The position numbers and the translations under genes are program-made. From assembly GCF_001618685.1 (NCBI RefSeq), contig NZ_CP014342.1, forward strand, positions 1,240,001 to 1,304,000: a stretch of 64,000 nucleotides of DNA, in the 5' to 3' direction. Position 1 is the stretch's first letter. Every line of letters starts with the position of its first letter. This DNA is from Geobacillus subterraneus (lineage in GTDB: Bacteria > Bacillota > Bacilli > Bacillales > Anoxybacillaceae). Shown piece after piece: positions 8,751 to 16,864 of the stretch. A model generated the notes under the pieces. That model ran no database searches and was not told the DNA's origin. It was given only the letters and a program-made list of their open reading frames with translations.

Positions 8751-10298
8751 ATGGGGAGTTTGCGGCAATTAACAGACGAACTGATGGCGAAAAAAGCACG
8801 CGCCGCGTTGGGCGGCGGCGCGGAGAACATCGCTAAGCAGCACGAGAAAGGGTTGCTAACTGCTAGAGAGCGGATCGACAGGCTTGTGGATGCAGGAACC
8901 TTTATCGAGTTTGGACGGCTGAACGCGTCCGACCAGCCCGCCTTGGCAGAAACAACGTATGGAGACGGGCTTGTCGCCGGCATCGGCAAAGTGAATGGCC
9001 GCCCGGCGGTCATTATTGCCGGGGATAAAACGGTGCTCGCGGGAACAGAGGGGAGCGTTCATTTGCGCAAGTCGCGGCAGATGCATGCATTGGCTGTGCG
9101 CAATGGCTTGCCGATGTTTTTCCTCCATGAAGGCGGCGGGTTGCGCATGCCGGACGGGATGGGGTCGGACGGAATCAGCGATAAACTGTTTCCACGCGAG
9201 CTGCTCACCCACCACCGGCAAGTGCCGACGATGGCGGCAATTTTGGGAGACAGCTACGGCGGTCCGACATGGACGGCGGTGAGTTGCGATTTTGTCACGC
9301 AGCTGAAGGGGACATGCATGGCGATCGTGGGGCCGCGTATGCTCGAATTGGCGAATGGGCAGCGCGTCGCGCCGGATGAGCTCGGCGGCGTAGACATCCA
9401 CCATCAATATACCGGACAGATTGACGCCGATGGCGAGACGGAGGCAGAATGCATCGAGCAACTGAAACGATTTTTTTCATACATGCCGCAAAATGCGAAC
9501 GAGCGGCCGCCGATGCGGAAGACGGACGATGATCCATACCGGATGGTGGAGGAAGTGTTTTCGATTTTGCCGGACAGACAGAGCCGTGTCTATGATATGC
9601 GGCGAATCATCACCTGCCTTGTCGATGATGGCGATTATTTTGAGTATCAGAAACAATTTGGCAAAGCGCTGATCACCACCTTGGCACATTTGAACGGCCA
9701 TGTCGTCGGCATCATCGCCAATCAGCCCAATCAATATGCAGGAGCGCCTGGGCCGCAGGAATGCCAAAAGGCGACGGAATTTATTTGTTTGTGCGACTCG
9801 TATCATATTCCGCTTATTTTTTTGCATGACACGCCGGGGTTTCGCGTCAGCGTCGAGGCGGAAAAAGCGAAAATGGCGACGAAAATCATGGTGTGGAATC
9901 AGGCGCTGGCACTAACCACCGTCCCGAAAATCTCGGTTGTCATCCGCAAAAGCATCGGGGCGGCGTACGGCAATATGTGCGGGCCGGGTATGGGAGGAGA
10001 TGTGGTCGTCGCTTGGCCGAGCGCGGAAATCAATTTCACCGGTCCGGAAGTTGGAGTGAATGTTGTATACGGCCGCGAGCTTGAACGCGCCGACAACCCG
10101 CATGAGCGGCGTCAAGAGTTGCTTAAGCAGTGGTCGTTTGACAGCTCGCCGTATGAGGCGGCGCGCAAACATTTGATCGACGATGTCATCCATCCAGCAA
10201 AGACGCGGAAATTCCTTTGCCAGACACTTGAATATTTGCTTACATCCAAGCGCGAAAAAAGCGAGCGCTTGCTCGCCGCTTGGCCGACGGGGTTTTAA
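8751..10298 (+). CDS. Acyl-CoA carboxylase carboxyltransferase (beta) subunit
   Basis: This 515-residue protein has two crotonase-like carboxyltransferase halves, as in propionyl-CoA or methylcrotonyl-CoA carboxylase beta subunits. Typical stretches are LLTARERIDRLVDAGTF, GGGLRMPDG, and in the second half LIFLHDTPGFRVSVEAEKA and GAAYGNMCGPGMGGD. It transfers CO2 from biotin to an acyl-CoA. The biotin carboxylase/carrier subunit is not in this window. The start at 8751 is favoured over 8748 by spacing from GGGGG. It is probably cotranscribed with the ligase. Confidence 0.88.
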   Translation: MGSLRQLTDELMAKKARAALGGGAENIAKQHEKGLLTARERIDRLVDAGTFIEFGRLNASDQPALAETTYGDGLVAGIGKVNGRPAVIIAGDKTVLAGTEGSVHLRKSRQMHALAVRNGLPMFFLHEGGGLRMPDGMGSDGISDKLFPRELLTHHRQVPTMAAILGDSYGGPTWTAVSCDFVTQLKGTCMAIVGPRMLELANGQRVAPDELGGVDIHHQYTGQIDADGETEAECIEQLKRFFSYMPQNANERPPMRKTDDDPYRMVEEVFSILPDRQSRVYDMRRIITCLVDDGDYFEYQKQFGKALITTLAHLNGHVVGIIANQPNQYAGAPGPQECQKATEFICLCDSYHIPLIFLHDTPGFRVSVEAEKAKMATKIMVWNQALALTTVPKISVVIRKSIGAAYGNMCGPGMGGDVVVAWPSAEINFTGPEVGVNVVYGRELERADNPHERRQELLKQWSFDSSPYEAARKHLIDDVIHPAKTRKFLCQTLEYLLTSKREKSERLLAAWPTGF

Positions 10299-10403
10299 CG
10301 GAAGTCAGTGGGAAGCCAAGCCCTACGTTACCATGGACTCGGGGGCGCCTAGTTGTGCGCGCTCCTTTCCACTGATATCTACGTGGGAAAACGAGAAAAG
10401 ACG
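10299..10403. other. Intergenic stretch with a long inverted repeat
   Basis: Downstream of the carboxyltransferase gene, TCAGTGGGAAG (about 10304-10314) is matched by CTTTCCACTGA about 55 bp later, enclosing a GC-rich segment. It could be a large terminator-like fold or a small structured RNA. No gene is seen. The rest of the gap to 10614 is the sdpR promoter region. Confidence 0.35.
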
Positions 10404-10483
10404 TTGACAGTCGAATGGAAATGAAATATTCTTTAATTAATAGCGAATCGTTTATCCGATATTTAGATGTTTTTCTAAATATC
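10404..10483 (+). promoter_or_regulatory. sdpRI promoter and candidate autoregulatory operator
   Basis: TTGACA (10404-10409), a 17-bp spacer and TATTCT (10427-10432) form a clear sigma-A promoter. About 25 bp downstream is an inverted repeat, GATATTTAG (10458-10466) and CTAAATATC (10475-10483), with perfect 9-bp arms. That is a plausible binding site for the ArsR-type repressor SdpR encoded next. A further palindrome, TATATACGTATATA, follows near 10489. Confidence 0.6.
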
Positions 10484-10614
10484 TAACTATATACGTATAT
10501 ATGTATGAAAACCTGTCACATTGGCGCATAAGAGGCAACGACAAATGAAAGCTCTCCCGGTGGCTTCCAACTCCTTAAGATGCATCCAAAATCGTTCACA
10601 AGGTGGGATTACCA

Positions 10615-10899
10615 TTGTCGTTCAACGAGGCGTTTAAAGCGATTGCTGATCCGACGCGCCGAAAAATTTTAACGTTGCTGCGAACGGGGGATTTGACGGC
10701 AGGGGAAATCGCTTCGCACTTTGATATGCAAAAACCGAGCGTATCGCATCATTTGAAAATTCTAAAGCAGGCTGATTTGGTGCAAGACCGGCGTGAGGGA
10801 CAGCATATCTACTACTCTCTGAACACGACAGTGTTTCAAGATTTGCTTCGCTGGTTTTACGATTTTGTCGAAAAGGGGGAGAGACATGATGAACGTTAG
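10615..10899 (+). CDS. sdpR: SdpR-like ArsR-family repressor
   Basis: This small winged-helix protein (94 residues from TTG) has the signature FKAIADPTRRKILTLLRTGD, then GEIASHFDMQKPSVSHHLKIL and GQHIYYSLNTTVFQDLLRW. These closely match the Bacillus SdpR autorepressor, which lacks metal-binding cysteines. The TTG at 10615 sits after AAGGTGG; the GTG at 10603 is an alternative. In B. subtilis SdpR represses its own operon and is sequestered by SdpI when toxin is present. Its end overlaps sdpI. Confidence 0.85.
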   Translation: MSFNEAFKAIADPTRRKILTLLRTGDLTAGEIASHFDMQKPSVSHHLKILKQADLVQDRREGQHIYYSLNTTVFQDLLRWFYDFVEKGERHDER

Positions 10900-11533
10900 C
10901 CGGCTGACGATCGTGTTGACGGTTCTCGCTTATTTCTTGAGTGTGGCCGCCCTTCCGTATTTGCCGGATCAAGTGGCGATCCATTGGAACGCATCAGGGG
11001 AAGCTGATGGCTTCAGCAGCAAATGGTTTGGCGCGTTGCTGCTGCCCGTTCTCATGACGGTGTTCACGCTTTTAATGGCGGTCTTGCCGAAGCTCGACCC
11101 GAAAAGAGAAAACTACGCCCGCTTTCAAAAAAGCTATCGTATTGTCAATGCGGCGCTTTCCTGCTTTTTCTTGGCGCTGCATGCCGTGACATTGGCGTAC
11201 AACCTTGGATTTTCCATCGATGTTGGGGCGGCCGTGCCGCTTGCCATCGGCGGTCTGTTTCTTGTCATCGGAAATTATATGCCGAAAATCAAACACAATT
11301 ATTTCATCGGCATTCGCACACCGTGGACATTAGCGAGTGAGACGGTTTGGCATAAAACGCACCGTCTTGGCGGCAAAGTATTTACCGCGATGGGGATTTT
11401 GTCGATGCTCACCGCGTTTTGGCGCGGAGAGATGAGGGCTGTTTTGTTTCTCGTCATCATCGTTGTCGGCAATTTGTATCTCATCGTTCGATCGTTTCTT
11501 TATGAGCAGCAAGAACAGCGCAACCGTTCATAA
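10886..11533 (+). CDS. sdpI: SdpI-family immunity/signal membrane protein
   Basis: This 215-residue protein has about six membrane helices. An N-terminal DUF1648 part (LPYLPDQVAIHWNASGEADG) is followed by the SdpI domain (IGNYMPKIKHNYFIGIRTPW, WHKTHRLGGKVF). In B. subtilis SdpI confers immunity to the SDP cannibalism toxin and titrates SdpR. The start at 10886 has AAGGGGGAGAG and overlaps sdpR by 14 bp, so translation is coupled. No sdpABC toxin genes are in this window. Confidence 0.88.
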   Translation: MMNVSRLTIVLTVLAYFLSVAALPYLPDQVAIHWNASGEADGFSSKWFGALLLPVLMTVFTLLMAVLPKLDPKRENYARFQKSYRIVNAALSCFFLALHAVTLAYNLGFSIDVGAAVPLAIGGLFLVIGNYMPKIKHNYFIGIRTPWTLASETVWHKTHRLGGKVFTAMGILSMLTAFWRGEMRAVLFLVIIVVGNLYLIVRSFLYEQQEQRNRS

Positions 11534-11555
11534 ATAAGCGGGAGGGGGAGAGGAC

Positions 11556-12338
11556 GTGGGAATGATCGGTGCGGCGGTGCAGCTCTCCATTTCATTGTTT
11601 GTTCCAGTTGGTCTCGCATGGTACGGAAGAAAAAAAGGATGGCTTTCGTGGAAAGCGCTCGGCATCGGAGCGCTGATGTTTTTCGTGTTTTCACAAGTGT
11701 TGGAAAAAGCGCTTCACATCGCTGTCCTTGAACCAGGACGGCCGGCGCTGAAAGGGACGGACAGCGTTTGGCTCTTTGTGTTGTACGCCGCGCTGGCCGC
11801 CGGTGTGTTTGAGGAAATCGGCCGTTATGTCGGGTTTCGCTGGCTGTTGAAACAAAACCGGACGTATGGCGACGGCCTGTCATTCGGGCTTGGGCACGGC
11901 GGGGTGGAAGCGATGCTGCTTGGCGTGTTTGGCGCTGTGAACGCGATTGTGCTTCTGAGTTTGATTCAATCAGGCGCCTTCGACAAAACGATCGCCCCGT
12001 CGCTCCCGGCAGGCCAGGCGGAGCTGATCAAGGAACAAGTGCTGCACACGCCGTTGGCAATGTACGTGTTGGGCGGCTTTGAACGGCTGTTTGCTTTGGC
12101 GGTGCATGTGGCGCTGTCGCTCCTTGTTTTGCTTGGCGTGCGCCAGCGGCAGTTCCGTTATGTCCTGTACGCGATTTTGCTTCACGCGGCGATGGACGTC
12201 TTGCCGGCGCTCTATCAAGCGAAAGTGGTCAAAAACATTTGGGTGGTCGAGGGAGTGCTGCTCATTTGGGCGGTTGCGGCGGTTTCGTTCATCCGCCGGA
12301 TCAAACCGGCATTCGCACAGGGGGGAGAGGAACGATGA
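11556..12338 (+). CDS. YhfC-family intramembrane protease-like protein
   Basis: The 260-residue protein has about seven hydrophobic segments. It shows the YhfC/CPBP-like features GVFEEIGRYVGFRWLL and LSFGLGHGGVEAM, plus a late HAAMDVLPAL, which would supply the glutamate, arginine and histidine of a putative active site. The GTG start follows GGGAGGGGGAGAGG closely. It lies 22 bp after sdpI, so it is likely part of the same operon. Function is not established; a membrane protease next to immunity genes fits a role in peptide stress. Confidence 0.75.
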   Translation: MGMIGAAVQLSISLFVPVGLAWYGRKKGWLSWKALGIGALMFFVFSQVLEKALHIAVLEPGRPALKGTDSVWLFVLYAALAAGVFEEIGRYVGFRWLLKQNRTYGDGLSFGLGHGGVEAMLLGVFGAVNAIVLLSLIQSGAFDKTIAPSLPAGQAELIKEQVLHTPLAMYVLGGFERLFALAVHVALSLLVLLGVRQRQFRYVLYAILLHAAMDVLPALYQAKVVKNIWVVEGVLLIWAVAAVSFIRRIKPAFAQGGEER

Positions 12339-12700
12339 TTCGGATCAAACGGCTTGATCATGTGCAAATTTGTATTCCATTTGGCGCTGAAGATGAGGCG
12401 CGGGCGTTTTATACGGATGTGCTCGGTTTTCAGGAAATCGAAAAACCTGAGTCGCTGAAGGCAAACGGTGGGCTTTGGTACAAAGTCGGCGATATCGAGC
12501 TCCATATTGGAGCAGAAAACCGCGACGGCTACAACAGCAAAAGCCACCCGGCGTTTGAAGTGGAAGATGTCGAAGCCGCGCGCCGTTATTTGGAATCACA
12601 AGGCGTCGTGACGCAAGATGAAAAACCGATCCCAGGGGTGAAGCGTTTTTCCTTTCGCGATCCGTTTCACAACCGGATCGAGTTGTTGGAAAAAGTGTAA
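12335..12700 (+). CDS. VOC-family (glyoxalase/bleomycin resistance-like) protein
   Basis: This 121-residue single-domain protein has the paired beta-alpha-beta-beta-beta pattern: LDHVQICIPFGAEDEARAFY at the start, LWYKVGDIELHIG, HPAFEVEDVEAARRYLESQG, and FRDPFHNRIELLEKV at the end. Metal ligands would be the first His and the final Glu. It overlaps the YhfC stop by ATGA and has its own GGGGGGAGAGG site. The substrate is unknown. Confidence 0.85.
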   Translation: MIRIKRLDHVQICIPFGAEDEARAFYTDVLGFQEIEKPESLKANGGLWYKVGDIELHIGAENRDGYNSKSHPAFEVEDVEAARRYLESQGVVTQDEKPIPGVKRFSFRDPFHNRIELLEKV

Positions 12701-12799
12701 GATCGTTTAGTCATCCATTAGATCGGGCAGTGTTTTGCTCCTTCGCGATAGTAACCGCTTGTCATTCAGGGCATGCTAGAGACGAAGGAGGGAATCGCG

Positions 12800-12937
12800 A
12801 TGGAGAGAAAAGCGAACAACAAGCGCAGCGACAAATCTGTCCGCACCGCTGATGCCCGGACGGCAGGCCGCGCGTCGATGAGGGAACAAGCTGTGCAAGA
12901 CGCCTATAAAACGCGGGAAGAGGTAACGGCTGATTAA
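12800..12937 (+). CDS. Small basic hypothetical protein
   Basis: A 45-residue highly charged ORF (MERKANNKRSDKSVRTADAR, then TAGRASMREQAVQDAY) is preceded by GAAGGAGGG at ideal spacing and followed directly by a strong terminator. It is rich in Lys, Arg, Asp and Glu with no hydrophobic segment. It is probably a real small gene. I do not recognise the family; a minor spore-associated peptide is possible given the neighbouring sspH, but that is only inference. Confidence 0.55.
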   Translation: MERKANNKRSDKSVRTADARTAGRASMREQAVQDAYKTREEVTAD

Positions 12938-12938
12938 C

Positions 12939-12979
12939 AAAAAAGCGGGAGAAAGGACGATTCCTTCTCCCGCTTTTTT
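12939..12979. terminator. Bidirectional terminator between the small ORF and sspH
   Basis: AAAAAAGCGGGAGAA...TTCTCCCGCTTTTTT forms a long stem with A and T tracts on either side. It serves both convergent genes. Confidence 0.9.
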
Positions 12980-12983
12980 GTGG

Positions 12984-13166
12984 TTACGAATGCTCTTCTA
13001 AGCTGGCGACCGGCACGCTTTGTTTTTGATTCGGATTGTCAAGCGGATGGATGGTTGCCATCCCTTTTTGCTGATCGACATGCTCAATGTAAATGCGCTG
13101 GCCGTTGTACGTGACATTCGCCATCACTGGCGATGAGGCGATTTCTTGCGCCCGACGAGCATCCAT
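12984..13166 (-). CDS. sspH: H-type small acid-soluble spore protein
   Basis: The 60-residue product starting MDARRAQEIASSPVMANVTY closely matches the SspH family, minor spore proteins packed in the forespore core. The start at 13166 is chosen for the TAAGGAGGTG site; the frame opens earlier at 13190 without one. Expression in the forespore under sigma-G is expected from the family. Confidence 0.93.
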   Translation of the reverse strand: MDARRAQEIASSPVMANVTYNGQRIYIEHVDQQKGMATIHPLDNPNQKQSVPVASLEEHS

Positions 13167-13367
13167 TTTCAGCACCTCCTTAGTTCGCAAGATGAACGGA
13201 AATAGGGACGTTTCAGACAGATATAGTATGACTTTTTGAGGGACGGGCTATGCATAAAGAGAAAAAAGGACCGACGCAGCAGTCACTGACTTATATAAAT
13301 AAACATTGTTCTAAATAATCAATTAAACAAACTGTACAGACGGTACTAGTGAATTAGCGGATTATTT

Positions 13368-13396
13368 TGTAAACTTTATTTTATAAATAGTTTACA
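13368..13396 (+). promoter_or_regulatory. Candidate BirA operator upstream of bioF
   Basis: TGTAAAC (13368-13374) and GTTTACA (13390-13396) are perfect inverted half-sites separated by 15 bp of A/T sequence. They end 15 bp before the bioF start. This is the spacing and half-site type of BirA (biotin repressor) operators. Confidence 0.7.
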
Positions 13397-13411
13397 TATA
13401 GGGGGATGAAG

Positions 13412-14584
13412 ATGAAAACAGAGATTTGTTTCGAGTTGAACAAACTAGAGCAAAAAGCGCAAAAACGCCAGCTGTGCCGAGCGGAGGCATCAGGCGCTTC
13501 GGTCATCCTAAACGGAAAGCCGATGTTGAATTTAGCGTCCAATAATTATTTGGGGTTAGCGGATGACCAACGGCTCATTGAAGCGGGCTGCGAGGCGATG
13601 CAAAGGTACGGGGCTGGGGCGGGGGCATCGCGGCTCGTCGTCGGCAACCATCCGCTGTACGAACGGGCCGAAGCTGCGCTGAAACAGTGGAAACAAGCGG
13701 AGGCTGCGCTCATTTTCAACAGCGGTTATACCGCGAATATCGGTGTGCTGACGGCGCTGATTCGCCGCGATGATCTCGTCTTTAGTGACGAGTGGAACCA
13801 TGCAAGCTTAATTGACGGGATTCGCCTGAGCAAAGCCGCCTGTTTCCGCTATCGGCATAATGACGTCGATCAGTTGGAAGCATTATTAAGGCAATCTCCG
13901 CCGGGCAAACGAAAATGGATCGTCACCGATGCTGTCTTCAGCATGGATGGCGATCTGGCGCCATTATCGGAGCTTGTCGAGCTGAAACGGCGCTACCGCG
14001 CGATGTTGGTTGTCGATGAAGCGCACAGCGGCGGGGTGTTTGGACCAAACGGCGAAGGGCTGCTTTGTCATTTCGGGCTTGAGAAGGAAGAAAATGTGAT
14101 CGCCATCGGCACCTTCAGCAAAGCGCTCGGCAGCTTCGGGGCGTATGTAACTGGCGAGCCGTGGCTGATCGACTACTTGATAAACAGCGCCCGCAGCTTC
14201 ATTTTTACGACCGCCTTGCCGCCCGCTGTCCTTGCGGCCAATGAAGCGGCCATTCATATCGTCCAATCCGAGCCGGAGCGGCGCGGGCGTCTGCATGCCT
14301 TAAGTGAACGGTTCCGCACGAAACTGACACAGCTCGGCTTTGGCACCGGCGGCAGCGAGACGCCGATCGTTCCCGTGATCGTCGGTCCGAACGACCAAGC
14401 TGTGGCGATGAGCGAGTTGCTGCAGGAAGCGGACATTGCCGCCATCGCCATCCGGCCGCCGACCGTCCCTGAGGGAACGGCGCGCATTCGCTTTTCCGTC
14501 ACCGCCGCCATGACGGCAGAAGACGTTGATATGGCCGTTGACCGTATCGCTTGGGCAGGAAGGCAGATCGGGTTGATTTCCTAG
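13412..14584 (+). CDS. bioF: 8-amino-7-oxononanoate synthase
   Basis: The 390-residue PLP enzyme is of the alpha-oxoamine synthase type. Conserved pieces are LASNNYLGLADDQRL, GAGASRLVVGNHPLYERAEA, DEWNHASLIDGIRLS, VVDEAHSGGVFG, and IGTFSKALGSFGAYV, whose lysine binds PLP. It condenses pimeloyl thioester with alanine in biotin synthesis. The glycine C-acetyltransferase Kbl is a close relative, but the BirA-type operator in front supports BioF. The ATG at 13412 has GGGGG at 6 bp; 13406 is also possible. No other bio genes are adjacent. Confidence 0.87.
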   Translation: MKTEICFELNKLEQKAQKRQLCRAEASGASVILNGKPMLNLASNNYLGLADDQRLIEAGCEAMQRYGAGAGASRLVVGNHPLYERAEAALKQWKQAEAALIFNSGYTANIGVLTALIRRDDLVFSDEWNHASLIDGIRLSKAACFRYRHNDVDQLEALLRQSPPGKRKWIVTDAVFSMDGDLAPLSELVELKRRYRAMLVVDEAHSGGVFGPNGEGLLCHFGLEKEENVIAIGTFSKALGSFGAYVTGEPWLIDYLINSARSFIFTTALPPAVLAANEAAIHIVQSEPERRGRLHALSERFRTKLTQLGFGTGGSETPIVPVIVGPNDQAVAMSELLQEADIAAIAIRPPTVPEGTARIRFSVTAAMTAEDVDMAVDRIAWAGRQIGLIS

Positions 14585-14623
14585 GGGAAAACAGCGTCAC
14601 GAGGAGGAAACGCGTGAGAGAAC

Positions 14624-14653
14624 AAAAAAACCAGCCGGGCGTTTTCCGGCTGG
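14624..14653 (-). terminator. Terminator of the tRNA-Pro gene
   Basis: Read on the minus strand, CCAGCCGG pairs with CCGGCTGG, followed by seven T residues. Confidence 0.88.
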
Positions 14654-14668
14654 TCTCCTTCGATCGAT

Positions 14669-14741
14669 CGGGATGACAGGATTTGAACCTGCGACCCCAC
14701 GCACCCCATGCGTGTGCTCTACCAAGCTGAGCTACATCCCG
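14669..14741 (-). tRNA. tRNA-Pro (anticodon GGG)
   Basis: The minus strand folds as a cloverleaf: acceptor CGGGATG/CATCCCG, D arm GCTC...GAGC, anticodon stem CACGC/GCGTG with loop ATGGGGT (anticodon GGG, reading CCC and CCU), T arm GCAGG-TTCAAAT-CCTGT, discriminator A. CCA is not encoded. Confidence 0.95.
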
Positions 14742-14864
14742 AAGAGGTTGGTCAGACATACTTCATTATACAAGAAAAACAGGATAAGATCAATGGCTAA
14801 TTTTCCATGAAGTCAGAAAAGGATGCCGTTGAAAGGCCATCGGCATCCGACGAGGCTTCGTCTG

Positions 14865-15057
14865 TCAGCCATGGATTAACCGTGCTCTGAAACGGGGGGG
14901 GGATGCCATCGATCGGGCCATTCGCTCCAACTGTTTGCGAATCTGGCCGCGGCACACTCCGCTGTGGTAACAGCCGACCGTCTCGATGCCAAAATCAAGC
15001 AACTTTCGGACAGACCGTCTCGCTTCGTCCATATCGGGCGTTTCCTGTTTTCTACAC
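14865..15057 (-). pseudogene. C-terminal remnant of an MBL-fold hydrolase
   Basis: Directly behind the Uma2 stop, an open frame encodes MDEARRSVRKLLDFGIETVG then CYHSGVCRGQIRKQLERM. This resembles the end of Bacillales metallo-beta-lactamase-fold hydrolases (ETVVCYHGG type). The metal-binding HxHxDH core is absent, so this is a 5'-truncated fragment. A run of nine G near 14894 sits in the degraded tail. Confidence 0.5.
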
Positions 15058-15513
15058 GCCTTGGAACACGAGCGCTGTGTCAATCGTTCCGATGACAGAA
15101 TCGAACATTTCGCCACAGGCGATGATCGTTTCGGCGTATCGATCATGTTCGAGTGTGCACTGACGGATCGTTTTGTTGTAGGGGTCGGCGATCCAGTATT
15201 CTTCCACTCCGTAGGCGCAGTACAAATCTTTTTTCAGCGTCACATCGATTTTGTAGGTTGACGGGCTGACAACTTCGATGACAATGAGCGGCCGCCCCTT
15301 ATAGCCGCCGATGATTTTTTCCGGCCGTTCGCAATAGACAGCGACATCCGGCTGGATAAACTCGTTCATCACGTTTCCGTTCTTTTCGAGTTTCACGGAT
15401 AAGTTGGAAATCGGTTGGCATGGGCTTTTTCCTTTGATCATGGAAACAAGATTGTCGCAAACGATTTGATGTTCCCATGACGGGGACGGGGACATATTGA
15501 TGGCTTCTTGCAT
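15052..15513 (-). CDS. Uma2-family (DUF820) putative nuclease, N-terminally short
   Basis: This 153-residue protein is of the PD-(D/E)XK-like Uma2 family: MSPSPSWEHQIV, FIQPDVAVYC, IVIEVVSPSTYKIDVTLKKD, YGVEEYWIADPYNKTI. The catalytic Asp, Glu and Lys of the fold are visible in the last three. The usual opening segment ending in YELIDG, about 30 residues, is missing, so it may be truncated. The start at 15513 follows GAGGTGAGGA. These proteins are abundant in Geobacillus, often mobile, with no proven role. Confidence 0.75.
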   Translation of the reverse strand: MQEAINMSPSPSWEHQIVCDNLVSMIKGKSPCQPISNLSVKLEKNGNVMNEFIQPDVAVYCERPEKIIGGYKGRPLIVIEVVSPSTYKIDVTLKKDLYCAYGVEEYWIADPYNKTIRQCTLEHDRYAETIIACGEMFDSVIGTIDTALVFQGV

Positions 15514-15586
15514 GCTCCTCACCTCTTTATTCATTATACTTGAAACCGTTCTCCCTTGCCTACAACAAGGTTGTTAGAGAAAGACG

Positions 15587-15751
15587 ATGGATGTCTATGT
15601 GCTCGAAGAAGGGAGATTCCGCCATCAAGGGATGTATGTTCGCGATGAGACGATTCCTGTCCGCCCCTTTCCCGGATTTGCAATCGATTTGAAAAACGTG
15701 TTTGCGGAGGAAGAACAAGAAAAAACAGATGCCGTTCAAACAACAGGCTAA
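15587..15751 (+). pseudogene. C-terminal remnant of a second Uma2 protein, opposite strand
   Basis: A short frame reads MDVYVLEEGRFRHQGMYVRD then ETIPVRPFPGFAIDLKNVFA. This is the conserved closing strand region of Uma2 proteins (VYVLEEG...IPV..FPGF.I.L..VF). It has no ribosome site and no upstream domain, so it is a 3' fragment. Confidence 0.55.
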
Positions 15752-15767
15752 GGACATCTTGAGAGGA

Positions 15768-15796
15768 GCGGGGCCGTTGTTTGCCGGCGGCCCCGC
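15768..15796 (+). terminator. GC-rich hairpin downstream of the Uma2 remnant
   Basis: GCGGGGCCG pairs with CGGCCCCGC. There is no T tract, so terminator function is doubtful. Confidence 0.35.
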
Positions 15797-15889
15797 TTGG
15801 CGAGGGCAAAGCGAACCTATCGGTAATTGCTGCTGTTTGAACCGTTTGGGCATAGAAACGGAAAAAACAGGCGATACTAACGATCGGTG

Positions 15890-16864
15890 ATGAATGTGTA
15901 CAATCAAGAAGAACTGGCCCGCTTTGTCGAAGAAGCGAAGCAGTACGCCCGCTACGGAAAAGTGGCTGACTACATCCCCGCCTTAGGCAAGGCGAACCCA
16001 AGTGAGCTGTCGATCGCCATTTACACGCCGGACGACGAAGTGGTAAGCGCCGGCGATGTAACGGTGAAAGTGACGCTGCAAAGCATTTCCAAAATTCTTG
16101 CCTTGGCCCTTGTGTTGATGGATCACGGAGAAGATGACGTGTTCCGCAAAGTCGGCATGGAGCCGACAGGAGACCCGTTCAACTCGATCGCCAAGCTCGA
16201 GGAAGTGCAGCCGGCCAAACCGCTTAACCCGATGATTAACGCCGGGGCATTGGCGGTGACGCACATGATCCGCGGCCGTTCGGTCGAAGAGCGGCTCGGG
16301 CGGCTGTTGGCGTTCGTGCGCCGATTGGCAGGCAACGAACAGATTACGTATTCAAAAGAAGTGGCTCAATCGGAGTTTGAAACCGCGTTTTTAAACCGGT
16401 CGCTTTGCTATTTTTTAAAGCAGCACGGCATTATTGATGAAGACGTCGAAGAGTTGATGGACTTGTACACGAAGCAATGCGCCATTGAGATGACATGCAT
16501 CGATTTGGCGCGCATTGGCTTAGTATTCGCGCTTGACGGGCGCGACCCGCATTCGGGTGAGCCGCTCATGCCGCTTGATGTCGCCCGCATTTGCAAAACG
16601 TTCATGGTCACGTGCGGCATGTACAATGCATCCGGGGAGTTTGCGATCAAAATCGGCATCCCCGCTAAAAGCGGCGTCTCGGGCGGCATTCTCGCCGCCG
16701 TCCCTGGGCGGTGCGGCATCGGCATTTTCGGCCCGGCGCTCGATGAGAAAGGGAACAGTCTCACCGGGATCAAGCTGCTTGAGCGGCTGTCCAAAACGTA
16801 TTCATTAAGCATTTTTGGAGGAGGGAATGACAGTGAAAACATTTACGGTCCAGTTTCACCGTGA
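15890..16864 (+). CDS. glsA: Glutaminase A
   Basis: The protein of about 324 residues belongs to the serine-dependent glutaminase family with a beta-lactamase-like fold. Hallmarks are [39 protein letters not shown] (the SxxK catalytic motif), [12 protein letters not shown], and [20 protein letters not shown] followed by [14 protein letters not shown]. It hydrolyses glutamine to glutamate and ammonia. No good ribosome site precedes the GTG/ATG pair at 15887/15890, so the exact start is uncertain. Its 3' end overlaps the next gene by 38 bp. Confidence 0.92.
   Translation: MNVYNQEELARFVEEAKQYARYGKVADYIPALGKANPSELSIAIYTPDDEVVSAGDVTVKVTLQSISKILALALVLMDHGEDDVFRKVGMEPTGDPFNSIAKLEEVQPAKPLNPMINAGALAVTHMIRGRSVEERLGRLLAFVRRLAGNEQITYSKEVAQSEFETAFLNRSLCYFLKQHGIIDEDVEELMDLYTKQCAIEMTCIDLARIGLVFALDGRDPHSGEPLMPLDVARICKTFMVTCGMYNASGEFAIKIGIPAKSGVSGGILAAVPGRCGIGIFGPALDEKGNSLTGIKLLERLSKTYSLSIFGGGNDSENIYGPVSP

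Noticed and set aside
10488-10504. TATATACGTATATA palindrome as a second SdpR operator
   Set aside because: It is a short alternating A/T palindrome that can arise by chance; the 9-bp-arm repeat at 10458-10483 is the better candidate.
14499-14759. Minus-strand ORF across the tRNA-Pro locus (contains VAQLGRAHAWGAWGRRFKSCHPD)
   Set aside because: This is the well-known artefact of translating a tRNA-Pro gene; the cloverleaf explains the sequence.
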